Source of the DNA: Acidobacteriota bacterium
GTDB lineage: Bacteria; Acidobacteriota; Vicinamibacteria; Vicinamibacterales; JAKQTR01
Direction: 5' to 3'
Assembly: GCA_029562975.1 (NCBI GenBank)
Contig: JAKQTR010000009.1
Coordinates: 16,125 to 80,124, forward strand
DNA length: 64,000 bases
Shown here: piece by piece, positions 43,754 through 51,335 of the stretch
Position numbering within the stretch: the stretch's first letter is position 1
How the letters are laid out: each line of letters starts with the position of its first letter
Program-made: the position numbers and the translations under genes
Notes under the pieces: generated by a model
The model's input: only the letters and a program-made list of their open reading frames with translations
The model's database searches: none
What the model was told of the DNA's origin: nothing

Positions 43754-44338
43754 TTACTTCTTCGCCGGCGGCAGGACGACCGGCTCGAGCGTCTTCACGA
43801 GGGCCTCGACCCTGGCCTTCACATCGTTCGCCGCCTGCAGCGCGCTCGGGATTTCGCCGGTGCCGAACGCCTCGGTGGCCCTGGTCCACGTGCCGGTGAT
43901 CTCGGCGAGTTCCGCTTTCGCGGTCTCGAGGCCGGCGGCGTCGATGCCCTTGGGCAGCCGCTTCTGCGCAGCGATGGCGGTGATCTTCTCGGTCACGCCC
44001 GCGAGCTGCGCCGGAAGCGATTCGGCGAGGCCGTTCCAGAGGCCGGTCAGCTCGTCCTTCTTGGCGCCTGCGGCAGCCAGGATCTCGCCGGCCTTCGCCG
44101 GCAGGTCTTTCGCGGCCGCCAGCGCGGCGGCGTAGTCGCCCTTGTCGAAGCTGCTCTTGGCCGCCGCCGCGGCGTCGGTCAGCGTCTTGAACTGGTCGGG
44201 CACGAACTTCTCGGCGAGCGGGGCCGCCTTGGCGATGGCCTCGTCGGCCGCCTTCAGCGCGGCTTCGGCCGGGCCCTTGCTGCAGCCCGATACGAGAAGC
44301 GGCAACGCCATCAATCCGAGCACCAGCAGTCTGCGCAT
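43754..44338 (-). CDS. Lipoprotein, alpha-helical, function unknown
   Basis: A 194-aa lipoprotein. The signal region MRRLLVLGLMALPLLVSGC has a lipobox (LVSGC, Cys19). The mature part is mostly alanine-rich alpha-helix with heptad-like patterns (AALKAADEAIAKAAPLAEKF, AAAAKSSFDKGDYAAALAAA). No catalytic motif was recognised. ATG 44338 is used because the lipobox follows directly and GTCGAGGTGTGAC precedes it. It may sit at the inner face of the outer membrane. Such Ala-rich helical lipoproteins are common in Acidobacteria but not well characterised. Confidence 0.75.
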   Translation of the reverse strand: MRRLLVLGLMALPLLVSGCSKGPAEAALKAADEAIAKAAPLAEKFVPDQFKTLTDAAAAAKSSFDKGDYAAALAAAKDLPAKAGEILAAAGAKKDELTGLWNGLAESLPAQLAGVTEKITAIAAQKRLPKGIDAAGLETAKAELAEITGTWTRATEAFGTGEIPSALQAANDVKARVEALVKTLEPVVLPPAKK

Positions 44339-44419
44339 GTCACACCTCGACGTGAAGGATCCGCGGGGGCGGCAGGGACAACTGCCCATCATAGCGCAAT
44401 CGCGGGCCAGGAGCCGGAG

Positions 44420-44647
44420 CTACTTGACGATCGTCGCCCTCACCTCGAGCGTGGCCTTGCGGTCCGTGAGCGGGTCGGCCGACTCGCTGAGCACCGTGGA
44501 CACGCCGTCGCTCAGGATCGCCGTCACGCTTCGCGCGATCGCCGCCTTGCCGGCGGGCATGTCGGGCTCGGGGGAGTCCTTCAGGAGCTGGTAGTCGAGC
44601 GAGGCGCGCAGCCGGATCCGGCCGCTCTCGCCGTCCGCCACGTTCAT
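44420..44647 (-). CDS. Small protein of unknown function
   Basis: A 75-aa frame with start ATG 44647 and AGGAAGACC upstream. The product (MNVADGESGRIRLRASLDYQ onward, ending LEVRATIVK) has no signal peptide and no family I recognise. It lies between the lipoprotein gene and a decayed sigma-factor remnant. It may be a real small gene, but coding support is limited to an open frame and a ribosome-binding site. Confidence 0.45.
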   Translation of the reverse strand: MNVADGESGRIRLRASLDYQLLKDSPEPDMPAGKAAIARSVTAILSDGVSTVLSESADPLTDRKATLEVRATIVK

Positions 44648-44762
44648 TGTGATGGTCTTCCTGACCGGCGGCGGCAGCGAGAGAACGGGTCGTTATGGCT
44701 GATACTCCTTCCTGGGATCGTCATCCGAGCGATCGGGCCCCGCCGCGTCCGAAGCCGGGACG

Positions 44763-45029
44763 TCAATGGCCGGGACTTCCACAAGGGCTGAGGGCCTTGC
44801 GCCAGGCGATGGAGAGAAGCCAGGTCTTGAACGTGGCGTCTCCCCGGTAATCCTGGAGGTGGCGGAACGCCGCCACGAACGCCTCCTGGGAGGCTTCCTC
44901 CGCATCTTCGCGCGTGCCGAGGGCGGCCAGTGCCGCCCGGAAGACCGGGACCTGACAGCGGTCAACGAGCGTCCCGAACGCGGCGTGGTCGCCCAGCCGG
45001 GCCCGCTCGACCAGTTCGGCGTCCTCCAC
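44763..45029 (-). pseudogene. Truncated ECF sigma factor (region 2 only)
   Basis: The frame encodes sigma-70 region 2: DAELVERARLGDHAAFGTLV, CQVPVFRAALAALG, REDAEEASQEAFVAAFRHLQ and YRGDATFKTWLLSIAWRKAL. This ends at the point where the linker to region 4 should start, and then a few unrelated residues precede a stop. No region 4 is found in any frame over the next 350 nt downstream. The likely start is GTG 45029. I therefore read this as a remnant; a working ECF factor would be about 160-200 aa with region 4. Confidence 0.6.
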
Positions 45030-45075
45030 ACAACCAGTAGACACCCGTTTCCCCGCTCCGGTTGGGACCACCAGT

Positions 45076-45212
45076 GGGGTCAGGTCCCGAAAACAGGCGA
45101 ATTGCCGTTTTCTGGTGCCACGGCACGGGATCCCGGGCCAGAGGCGCGGCCCGTCTTTCGCGAGGGGTGGCACCATTGCACGGTAAACCCCCTGTTTCTT
45201 GGACCTGACCCC
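45076..45212. repeat. Nested-palindrome repeat (REP/MITE-like), 137 bp
   Basis: Outer ends GGGGTCAGGTCC (45076-45087) and GGACCTGACCCC (45201-45212) are exact inverted repeats. Just inside, AAACAGG pairs with CCTGTTT. Further in, TGGTGCCAC (45113-45121) and GTGGCACCA (45167-45175) pair exactly, and a small hairpin GAAAAC-GGC/GCC-GTTTTC lies in the left arm. The ends resemble the element at 14622-14696. No transposase gene is near; mobilisation in trans by a REP-associated transposase is possible. Confidence 0.8.
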
Positions 45213-45227
45213 GGATGAGGGTACACT
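45199..45227 (+). promoter_or_regulatory. Promoter of the SRP RNA gene (TTGGAC, 17-nt spacer, TACACT)
   Basis: TTGGAC at 45199-45204 and TACACT at 45222-45227 are separated by exactly 17 nt. The -35 element lies inside the right end of the nested-palindrome repeat. Transcription would begin near 45235, fitting the SRP RNA. Confidence 0.65.
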
Positions 45228-45248
45228 TCTGGAGGTGGTCGTGAATCG

Positions 45249-45358
45249 CGCTGCGGCCCGGACCCTGTGCAATCGCAGCCTGTGAACCGTGTCAGGGCCG
45301 GAAGGCAGCAGCACTAAGCGGACCCTGTGATGTGCCGCAGGACAACCCGGGCCGCAGT
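45249..45358 (+). ncRNA. ffs: Signal recognition particle RNA (bacterial small type)
   Basis: The conserved apical loop segment GTCAGGGCCGGAAGGCAGCA is present around 45291-45310, followed by GCACTAAGCGG, which is the SRP RNA domain IV core bound by Ffh. The outer stem is CTGCGGCCCGG near 45251 pairing with CCGGGCCGCAG near 45346. The 5' and 3' ends are estimated from this pairing. The gene is immediately upstream of dnaX, as in many bacteria. It directs ribosomes with membrane or secreted nascent chains to the translocon. Confidence 0.9.
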
Positions 45359-45368
45359 GGGGTTCGCG

Positions 45369-45387
45369 GCCGCCCGTCTTTGGCGGC
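45369..45387 (+). terminator. Probable SRP RNA terminator
   Basis: GCCGCC pairs with GGCGGC over a 7-nt loop (cgtcttt). It is 11 nt past the SRP RNA 3' end. There is no T-tract, so the assignment is moderate. Confidence 0.45.
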
Positions 45388-45490
45388 TCGGGGCGTCGGG
45401 CCGCGCCGGCTCGGCCGCTGAGAGCGCCGCGGCTGGCGCGGCTGGAAGCGGGCCGCGGCGGGCTTGCCCCTGACTCCCGGCTGCTGTCTC

Positions 45491-45527
45491 CTGTATGCTG
45501 AGTTCTGTATTCTGAATTCCGTATTCT
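45491..45527 (+). repeat. Degenerate ATTC-type repeat before dnaX
   Basis: Successive copies of a TG(T/A)ATTCTG / GAATTCC-like unit run up to 5 nt before the dnaX ATG. TATTCT at 45522-45527 could also act as a -10 hexamer. Confidence 0.5.
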
Positions 45528-45531
45528 GCCG

Positions 45532-47430
45532 ATGTCCTACACCGTGATCGCCCGCCGCTGGCGGCCGCAGAGACTCGAGGAGGTTGTCGGCCAGCGCGCC
45601 GTCACGCGGACCCTCCACAACGCCATTGCCAGCGGCCGCATCGCGCAGGCCTTCGTCTTCGCCGGCCCGCGCGGGGTCGGCAAGACGACCACCGCCCGGA
45701 TCCTCGCCCGCATGCTCAACTGCGAGAAGGGGCCGACGCCGGACCCGTGCGGCGCGTGCGACGCCTGCCGCGAGATCGCGGATGGCCGCGACATGGACGT
45801 CCTCGAGATCGACGCCGCCTCGAACACGGGCATCGACAACGTCCGCGAAGTCATCATCTCGGGCCTGGCCATCATGCCGGCGCGCGACCGCTACAAGGTC
45901 TTCATCATCGACGAGGTCCACCAGCTGTCCACCTCGTCGTTCAACGCGCTGCTCAAGTCGATTGAGGAGCCGCCGCCGCACGTGGCCTTCATCATGGCCA
46001 CCACCGCGCCTGAGAAGATCCCCGAGACCATCGTGTCGCGGGCGCAGGTGTTCGAGTTCAAGACCATCGCGAGCCGCGCCATCGCCGACCAGCTCGCCAG
46101 GATCGTGGCCGCCGACGGCATCGACGCGTCGCCCGAGGCCATCGCCCTCATCGCGCGCGCGGCCGAGGGCAGCATGCGCGACGCCCAGACGGCCCTCGAC
46201 CAGGTCATCGCCTTCGCCGGCGGGAAGGTCACGGCCGAGGACGTGTCGGCGCTCCTCGGCCTGGTCGGCAGGGACCTCCTCTTCGAGGTGATGGCCGCGG
46301 TCGCCGACGAGAACGGCGCCGCCGCCTTCGAGCTTGCGGGCCGGGCGGTCGAGTCGGGCTACGACCTGCGGATGCTTTGCCGCGAGCTGTCGCGGCTCGT
46401 GCGCGATCTGCTGGTGCTGTCGGTCGATCCGTCGCGGTTCGGCGACCCGGAGGTGGCCCCCGAGACCGACCGCAGCCGCCTCGAGGCGCTGCTGCCCCGC
46501 TTCTCGCGCGAAGACCTGCTTCGCGCGTTCGACGTGCTGGCGCGCGCCGAAGACGAGGTCAGGCGCGCCGCGGAGCCGCGCACCGCGTTCGAGATGGCCC
46601 TTCTGCGGTGGATCCACCTGCGCAGGCTGACGCCGCTCGCCGATTTGATCGATCGCCTCGAGCGCGGCGGCGGGCCGCCTGCCGGTTCGGGCGGCCGTTC
46701 TTCGGAAAGCTCCCTCCCGTTCGGCGGGCAGGTGCGGCCTGCCGCCCCTTCCGCCTCCGCTTCGTCCGCGCCGGGGGCGCGCCGGCAGGCTGCGGCTCCG
46801 CTTCGGCAGGCGCCGCCGGCCCGTCAGGGCGGGCCGGCGGCGGCCGTCAGCCGTCCTCCCGCGGCGCCCACAGGCCGCGCTTCGGACGCCGGCCGATCGC
46901 CGGCGGACGATCCGGGCGAAGGCCCCGATGCGGACCTCGATTCGCGGCCCGCGCCGCGCTCTCCCGCGGCGCCGCCGAGCGGCGGACCTGCCTTGAAGGA
47001 CGCCTTCGTCGCCGGCATCCAGAAGGGGCGGCCGATGATTTTCCAGACAGTCGTCGCCCAGGCCCAGCGCATCGACGTCGAAGGCTCGCGCATCGTCTTC
47101 CGGTACGCCTCGAACCAGACCATGCTCGCCGACCAGGTGGCGCAGCAGCGGCAGTGGCTGGAGTCGCTGGCCGCTGAGGTTGCCGGCCGGCGGATGTCGG
47201 TTGCGGCGGAGGTGGCCGCGGCGGGGCCTGCCGGGCCGGCGCGGCGGAACGCGCCCGCCGCCGCGGCCGCGAGCCCCGCGGCACCGAAGCCGGACGAGCG
47301 GGGCCTCGAGCCGGAGGCCGGCGCGCCGCGCGACCTGCGGGCCGAGGCGCTCCGCGACCCGGCGATCCAGTCGCTCCTCGACGTCATCCCCGCCGAGCTG
47401 CGGGACGTGACGGAGCTGAAGGACCCATGA
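45532..47430 (+). CDS. dnaX: DNA polymerase III subunits gamma and tau
   Basis: A 632-aa AAA+ clamp loader subunit. Walker A GPRGVGKT is at residues 45-52, and the zinc site uses Cys64, Cys73, Cys76 and Cys79 (CEKGPTPDPCGACDAC). The DEVH Walker B region reads VFIIDEVHQLSTSSFNAL, with sensor 1 in FIMATTAPEKIPETI and the SRC-type VSRAQVF. The region beyond about residue 380 is Pro/Ala-rich, then a tau-like C-terminal domain. No A-rich frameshift site was seen, so a short gamma form is not indicated by slippage. The stop overlaps the ybaB ATG (ATGA). Confidence 0.95.
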   Translation: MSYTVIARRWRPQRLEEVVGQRAVTRTLHNAIASGRIAQAFVFAGPRGVGKTTTARILARMLNCEKGPTPDPCGACDACREIADGRDMDVLEIDAASNTGIDNVREVIISGLAIMPARDRYKVFIIDEVHQLSTSSFNALLKSIEEPPPHVAFIMATTAPEKIPETIVSRAQVFEFKTIASRAIADQLARIVAADGIDASPEAIALIARAAEGSMRDAQTALDQVIAFAGGKVTAEDVSALLGLVGRDLLFEVMAAVADENGAAAFELAGRAVESGYDLRMLCRELSRLVRDLLVLSVDPSRFGDPEVAPETDRSRLEALLPRFSREDLLRAFDVLARAEDEVRRAAEPRTAFEMALLRWIHLRRLTPLADLIDRLERGGGPPAGSGGRSSESSLPFGGQVRPAAPSASASSAPGARRQAAAPLRQAPPARQGGPAAAVSRPPAAPTGRASDAGRSPADDPGEGPDADLDSRPAPRSPAAPPSGGPALKDAFVAGIQKGRPMIFQTVVAQAQRIDVEGSRIVFRYASNQTMLADQVAQQRQWLESLAAEVAGRRMSVAAEVAAAGPAGPARRNAPAAAAASPAAPKPDERGLEPEAGAPRDLRAEALRDPAIQSLLDVIPAELRDVTELKDP

Positions 47431-47723
47431 ACATCCAGGCCATGATGAAGCAGGCGCAGCGGATGCAGGAGCAGATGCAGCGCCAGATGGCCGACCTCCG
47501 GATCGAAGCCTCCTCCGGCGGCGGCATGGTGAAGGTCGTGGTGAACGGCCTGAAGCAGATTCAGTCGCTCACGATCGACCCCGAGGTCGTGTCCAGAGAC
47601 GACGTGGAGATGCTGCAGGACCTGATTCTCGCCGCCGTCAACGACGCGGCGCGTCGCGCCGACGAAGCGATGTCGCAGCAGCTGGGCGGGATGATGGGCG
47701 GCCTGAAGCTGCCCGGCATGTAG
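47427..47723 (+). CDS. ybaB: YbaB/EbfC family nucleoid-associated protein
   Basis: A 98-aa DNA-binding protein. The N-terminal helix NIQAMMKQAQRMQEQMQRQM and the central SSGGGMVKVVVNGLKQIQSL are typical, followed by ISREDVE-like VVSRDDVEMLQDLILAAVN. It starts within the dnaX stop (ATGA) and ends 15 nt before recR, the standard gene order. The protein binds DNA as a dimer and may affect nucleoid structure or gene expression. Confidence 0.94.
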   Translation: MNIQAMMKQAQRMQEQMQRQMADLRIEASSGGGMVKVVVNGLKQIQSLTIDPEVVSRDDVEMLQDLILAAVNDAARRADEAMSQQLGGMMGGLKLPGM

Positions 47724-47738
47724 GCGCGGCGGTCTCGC

Positions 47739-48335
47739 ATGTTCCAGCCCGAACCCCTCACGCGGCTCATCGAGCAGCTGCAGCGCCTGCCGGGCATCGG
47801 CCGCAAGAGCGCGCAGCGCCTGGCCTTCCACGTGCTGAAGACGCCGCGCGCGGACGCCGACCTGCTGTGCGAGGCCATCCGCGACGTCAAGGAGCGCGTG
47901 ACGTACTGCTCCGTGTGCCACAACGTCACGGACGCGGACCCGTGTCCCGTCTGCACGGACGACTCGCGCGACACGCACCTCATCTGCGTCGTCGAGGAGC
48001 CGCCGAACGTGCTGGCCATCGAGCGCAGCCGCGACTACAACGGCACCTACCACGTGCTGATGGGCGCCCTCTCGCCCCTGCAGGGCATCGGCCCCGACGA
48101 TCTGCGGATCAAGAGCCTTCTCGCCCGCATCGGCGCGGGCGGCGTGGAGGAGGTCATCCTCGCGACCAATCCGAACGTCGAGGGCGAAGCGACGGCCATC
48201 TATCTGGCGCGGCTGCTGAAGCCCATGGGCGTGCGCGTGACGCGCATCGCGATGGGCGTGCCCGTCGGCAGCGACCTCGAGTACGCCGACGACGTCACCA
48301 TGCACAAGGCCATGGAGGGCCGCAGGGAGGTCTGA
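47739..48335 (+). CDS. recR: Recombination protein RecR
   Basis: A 198-aa protein that acts with RecF and RecO in gap repair. The helix-hairpin-helix region reads [17 protein letters not shown] (residues 15-31), and the zinc finger uses Cys57, Cys60, Cys69 and Cys72. The Toprim domain has [17 protein letters not shown] and the closing [19 protein letters not shown]. Length and features fit the family well. It follows ybaB closely and is 1 nt before the DUF4203-like gene, so that gene is probably in the same transcript. Confidence 0.95.
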   Translation: MFQPEPLTRLIEQLQRLPGIGRKSAQRLAFHVLKTPRADADLLCEAIRDVKERVTYCSVCHNVTDADPCPVCTDDSRDTHLICVVEEPPNVLAIERSRDYNGTYHVLMGALSPLQGIGPDDLRIKSLLARIGAGGVEEVILATNPNVEGEATAIYLARLLKPMGVRVTRIAMGVPVGSDLEYADDVTMHKAMEGRREV

Positions 48336-48336
48336 C

Positions 48337-48948
48337 ATGCTCCCGCCGTCGTTCCAGGTGCCCGCGTCGATCGTCCTGCTCGCCGGCGGGGCGCTGGCCT
48401 GTTTCGCCGGCTACCGGCTCTTCAGGCAGGTCCTCGCCGTCTACGGGTTCATCCTCGGCGCGCTGATAGCCACCTCGGTGGTGGGGCAGGCCGGCACGTG
48501 GGTCACCGTCCTGGCGGCGCTTGGCGGGGGGCTCGCCGGCGCGCTGCTGCTGGTAGCCGGCTACTTCGTGGGCGTGGCGCTCGTGGGCGCCGCGCTCGGC
48601 GCGTTCCTCGTGCACGTCGGCTGGCGGCTTGTCGGAGGAGATCCCCACTGGGCGGCGGTGCTGGCGTGCGCCGCCCTCGGCGCGATTGCCGCGATGGCGT
48701 TCCAGCGGCACGTGATCATCGCGGCGACGGCGTTCGGAGGCGCCTGGACGATGCTCGTGGGCGCCGCGGCGCTGATGCTCGGCAGGGGCGCGACGGTGGG
48801 GTCGTCGGCGACCGACGTGTGGGTCGTCTACCCCGGCTACGAGGGCCCGGCGAGCGGCTGGGTCTACGTGGCGTGGGTGGCCGTCGCCCTCACCGGGGTG
48901 TACGTCCAGCTGCACGCGGGCGGCCGGACGCGGCCGCGGAAAAAGTAG
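48337..48948 (+). CDS. DUF4203-like integral membrane protein
   Basis: A 203-aa protein with about seven short membrane segments, rich in Gly and Ala, beginning ASIVLLAGGALACFAGYRLF and continuing VYGFILGALIATSVVG, LVAGYFVGVALVGAALG and AVLACAALGAIAAMAF. This repeated, two-helix Gly-zipper organisation resembles DUF4203/TMEM198-type proteins. Its ATG is separated from the recR stop by 1 nt, so it is translated from the dnaX-recR transcript. Function is unknown. Confidence 0.75.
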   Translation: MLPPSFQVPASIVLLAGGALACFAGYRLFRQVLAVYGFILGALIATSVVGQAGTWVTVLAALGGGLAGALLLVAGYFVGVALVGAALGAFLVHVGWRLVGGDPHWAAVLACAALGAIAAMAFQRHVIIAATAFGGAWTMLVGAAALMLGRGATVGSSATDVWVVYPGYEGPASGWVYVAWVAVALTGVYVQLHAGGRTRPRKK

Positions 48949-49005
48949 GCCGGTTCTCGGCACCAGCGACCCGGGCTCTGGAGCTCCCGGGCTCCATCCT
49001 CGCTC

Positions 49006-49053
49006 TGCATTCCGAATTCCGGCTTCTGGATTCCGACTTCCGGATTCGGGACT
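49006..49053 (+). repeat. Degenerate ATTCC-type tandem repeat
   Basis: Several imperfect copies of (G/C)(A/C)(T/A)TTCCGG/ATTCCG run in tandem between the DUF4203-like gene and the convergent VWA gene. GAATTC sites and CCGGATTC motifs recur, as in the repeats at 9405 and 45491. Confidence 0.5.
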
Positions 49054-49087
49054 CCCCGGCCGCACCAGACTTCGCCTTCGCGGCCGG

Positions 49088-51334
49088 TTATCTCCGCACG
49101 TAGAGCGGCATCCGCGGAAACGCGAACGTGCCCGCCGCGTCATCCACGATGTTCACCTGGCAGGTGTACGGGCCGGGCGGCAGCTGGCCCGGGTCAATCT
49201 CGATCTGGACGGCCACGGCCCCGCGGTCCGCCGCGTTGAGGCGGTCGAAGGTCACGAGCGGCGTCTGCAGCGCGCGCTGGCTGCCGCGGTAGCACGCAAC
49301 GCTCGCCAGCACGCGCGCCGCATCGAGCGGCGCGGCCGCGCCCGCCCCCGTCTGCGGCGCGCGCGGGCCGGCCGGCTGTCCTGTCGCCGGCGGAGGCCCA
49401 GGCCTCGCATCCGGGACCGCTCCCGGAGCGTCCGCGCCCGGCTTCGCCGGGTCGTACACCTCGAAGAAGAAGTACAGCGGCTGTGCGGCGGTCACCACGC
49501 GGGCGACGTTAGCGGTCAGCAGCTGGCCGTCCCGCAGGAGCGGATTCGTGACGCCTTTCTTCGCGGGCGCGGGATGGCGCTGCGAGGCGAGTACGACGGA
49601 ACTCACCTTCAGCCTCTGCCGCTCGATGTCGGGCACGACAAGCGGCGTCTCGAACGAGCCGACCGTGCCCAGCTGGTTCTCGCGGATGACGAGCTTGACG
49701 GCGTAGCGCCCGGGCGGCAGCTCGAAGCTCGTGTCGTACTGCACGTTCTTGCGCCGCACGTCCTCGGCGGCCGCCACGGTCAGCCGCACCGTGTCGCGGA
49801 TCCACCCGACGATGCGCTGCTGGGGGTCGCGGATGACGCCCAGGACGTCGAGCGTCGCCCGTTCCCTGTCGCTCGCCCGGGAGAACTGCACCTGCGAGCC
49901 CGGCACAATGAAGGACATCGGCACGAAGTAGCGGTTCGGCTTCAGCCGGAAGTAGCCCGCCAGCCCGTGCACCGGCAGGTCCGTGGGGGAGAGGTCCGAG
50001 AGCAGGTGCTCCTGCAGTTGCTGCTCGCGGTCGTCGCGCCCCGAGTGCGAGAAGTCGCGCGGCGCGTAGTAGCCCGACCGGTGCTCCAGCTTGTAGCCCG
50101 GCCGCCTCAGGGCGACCCGGATGCGGCGGTAGCGGCCGTCGGACGCCGGGTTCGTGCTCGTGTAGCCGAGCAGGTAGTACGCCGTCGTGTCCTTCACGAC
50201 CTGGTCGTACACCTCGCCGAACTCGTTGGCGTCGAAGAACGCGCGGCCGCCCGTGTCCTCGGCGAGCGTCGCCAGCGAGTCCTGCGAGCTCGACAGGCTC
50301 TCGAACGCGCCCCGCATCGATTGCCCGGAAAACGCCCCCGAGCCGCGCGCGCTGGCCTGGCTCGCCTCGCCGCCGGCGGGCAGCGCCTGGAGGCCCCGGG
50401 TGTCGGCCGCGTAGATGGACATGTTCGCGCGGACCGCGCGGTCTATGACCGAGCGCATCGCCGCCTGGTTGTCCATGCCCTGCCGGGTCATGCCGCCGCT
50501 GAAATAGATGACCGACTTCTTCTGCTCGACGCCCGCCAGCACGTCCGCGAGCGACCGCAGCGCGTCGAGGCGGCGGTCCGTGCTGAAGATGCCGAACTCG
50601 GTGTCGTCGGCGGTGAAGGCGTTGCCCGTGTCGGCGGCGCTCTCCGCGTCCGCCGCCGCCGTGGCGGCGAACCCGGGGCCCTCGACGGGGCTGATCTGAT
50701 CGAGCGCGGCAAGCAGCAGCGCGCGGTCCGACGTGAAATCCTGGGCCACCTCAAGCGATGCGCCGAGCGTCACGACGCCGATGAGATCGGCGGGCGAGAG
50801 GCGCGCCGTGACGTAGTCGCGGCCGGACTGCACCGCCCGCGCCAGCTGGTCCGGCTCCATCGCGCTCAGATCGAAGAAGAGCACCATCAGCCGGCGGTCG
50901 CGCAGGTCGGCGACGGGCCTGGACGGCAGCGGCGCCGGCACCTCCGCGGCCTTCGCGGCTTCCCCCGCGGGCGCACGGGCGGCGCCCGGCGCGGGCCTGG
51001 CCGCTGCCGCGAGCAGGCTGTCGGCGATCTCGAGACGGCCCGTGACGGCGTCGAGCTCCTCGAGGTCGAAGCTCTCGATCGTCTGCGGCCGGTTGTCCTC
51101 GAAGACGGCGAAATCGTCGCGGGTCAGTCCGCGGACGGGCGCCCCGCTCTTGTCGCGCACGACCACATTGACCACGACTAGGTCACGGCCGGAGCGGAAG
51201 ACGGGCGTGCGCTGCGCCGAAGGCCGCTCGGCCTGCCCGGCCGGGAGCGCGAGCGCCCCCAGCATCAGGACGGCGACGGCCGCCGCCGGCGCGCGGCGCG
51301 GGAGGAGGTGCGGCGGGCGCGAGTGGTACCTCAT
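49088..51334 (-). CDS. Exported VWFA-related protein (acidobacterial type)
   Basis: A 748-aa protein with a signal peptide (about residues 14-36). Its first part fits the acidobacterial VWFA-related family: RSGRDLVVVNVVVRDKSGAP and LTRDDFAVFEDNRPQTIESF. A VWA domain follows: RRLMVLFFDLSAMEPDQLA (MIDAS-like DxSxM), AALDQISPVE and KKSVIYFSGG. A beta-rich region then leads to the C-terminus, ending PRMPLYVRR. It starts 1 nt after the TonB receptor stop, so both are made from one mRNA. The pair is probably a receptor and partner acting on a large substrate outside the cell. Confidence 0.87.
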   Translation of the reverse strand: MRYHSRPPHLLPRRAPAAAVAVLMLGALALPAGQAERPSAQRTPVFRSGRDLVVVNVVVRDKSGAPVRGLTRDDFAVFEDNRPQTIESFDLEELDAVTGRLEIADSLLAAAARPAPGAARAPAGEAAKAAEVPAPLPSRPVADLRDRRLMVLFFDLSAMEPDQLARAVQSGRDYVTARLSPADLIGVVTLGASLEVAQDFTSDRALLLAALDQISPVEGPGFAATAAADAESAADTGNAFTADDTEFGIFSTDRRLDALRSLADVLAGVEQKKSVIYFSGGMTRQGMDNQAAMRSVIDRAVRANMSIYAADTRGLQALPAGGEASQASARGSGAFSGQSMRGAFESLSSSQDSLATLAEDTGGRAFFDANEFGEVYDQVVKDTTAYYLLGYTSTNPASDGRYRRIRVALRRPGYKLEHRSGYYAPRDFSHSGRDDREQQLQEHLLSDLSPTDLPVHGLAGYFRLKPNRYFVPMSFIVPGSQVQFSRASDRERATLDVLGVIRDPQQRIVGWIRDTVRLTVAAAEDVRRKNVQYDTSFELPPGRYAVKLVIRENQLGTVGSFETPLVVPDIERQRLKVSSVVLASQRHPAPAKKGVTNPLLRDGQLLTANVARVVTAAQPLYFFFEVYDPAKPGADAPGAVPDARPGPPPATGQPAGPRAPQTGAGAAAPLDAARVLASVACYRGSQRALQTPLVTFDRLNAADRGAVAVQIEIDPGQLPPGPYTCQVNIVDDAAGTFAFPRMPLYVRR

Positions 51335-51335
51335 C

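Noticed and set aside
44693..44762. Frameshift continuation of the sigma remnant giving an in-frame tail
   Set aside because: The alternative frame does not resemble sigma region 4, so a simple frameshift does not restore the gene.
45076..45212. Possible CRISPR or tRNA-like structure in the palindrome-rich segment
   Set aside because: There are no regularly spaced direct repeats and no cloverleaf; nested inverted arms fit a REP/MITE element.
45532..47430. Programmed frameshift in dnaX
   Set aside because: No A-rich slippery heptamer was seen in the region where it is expected.
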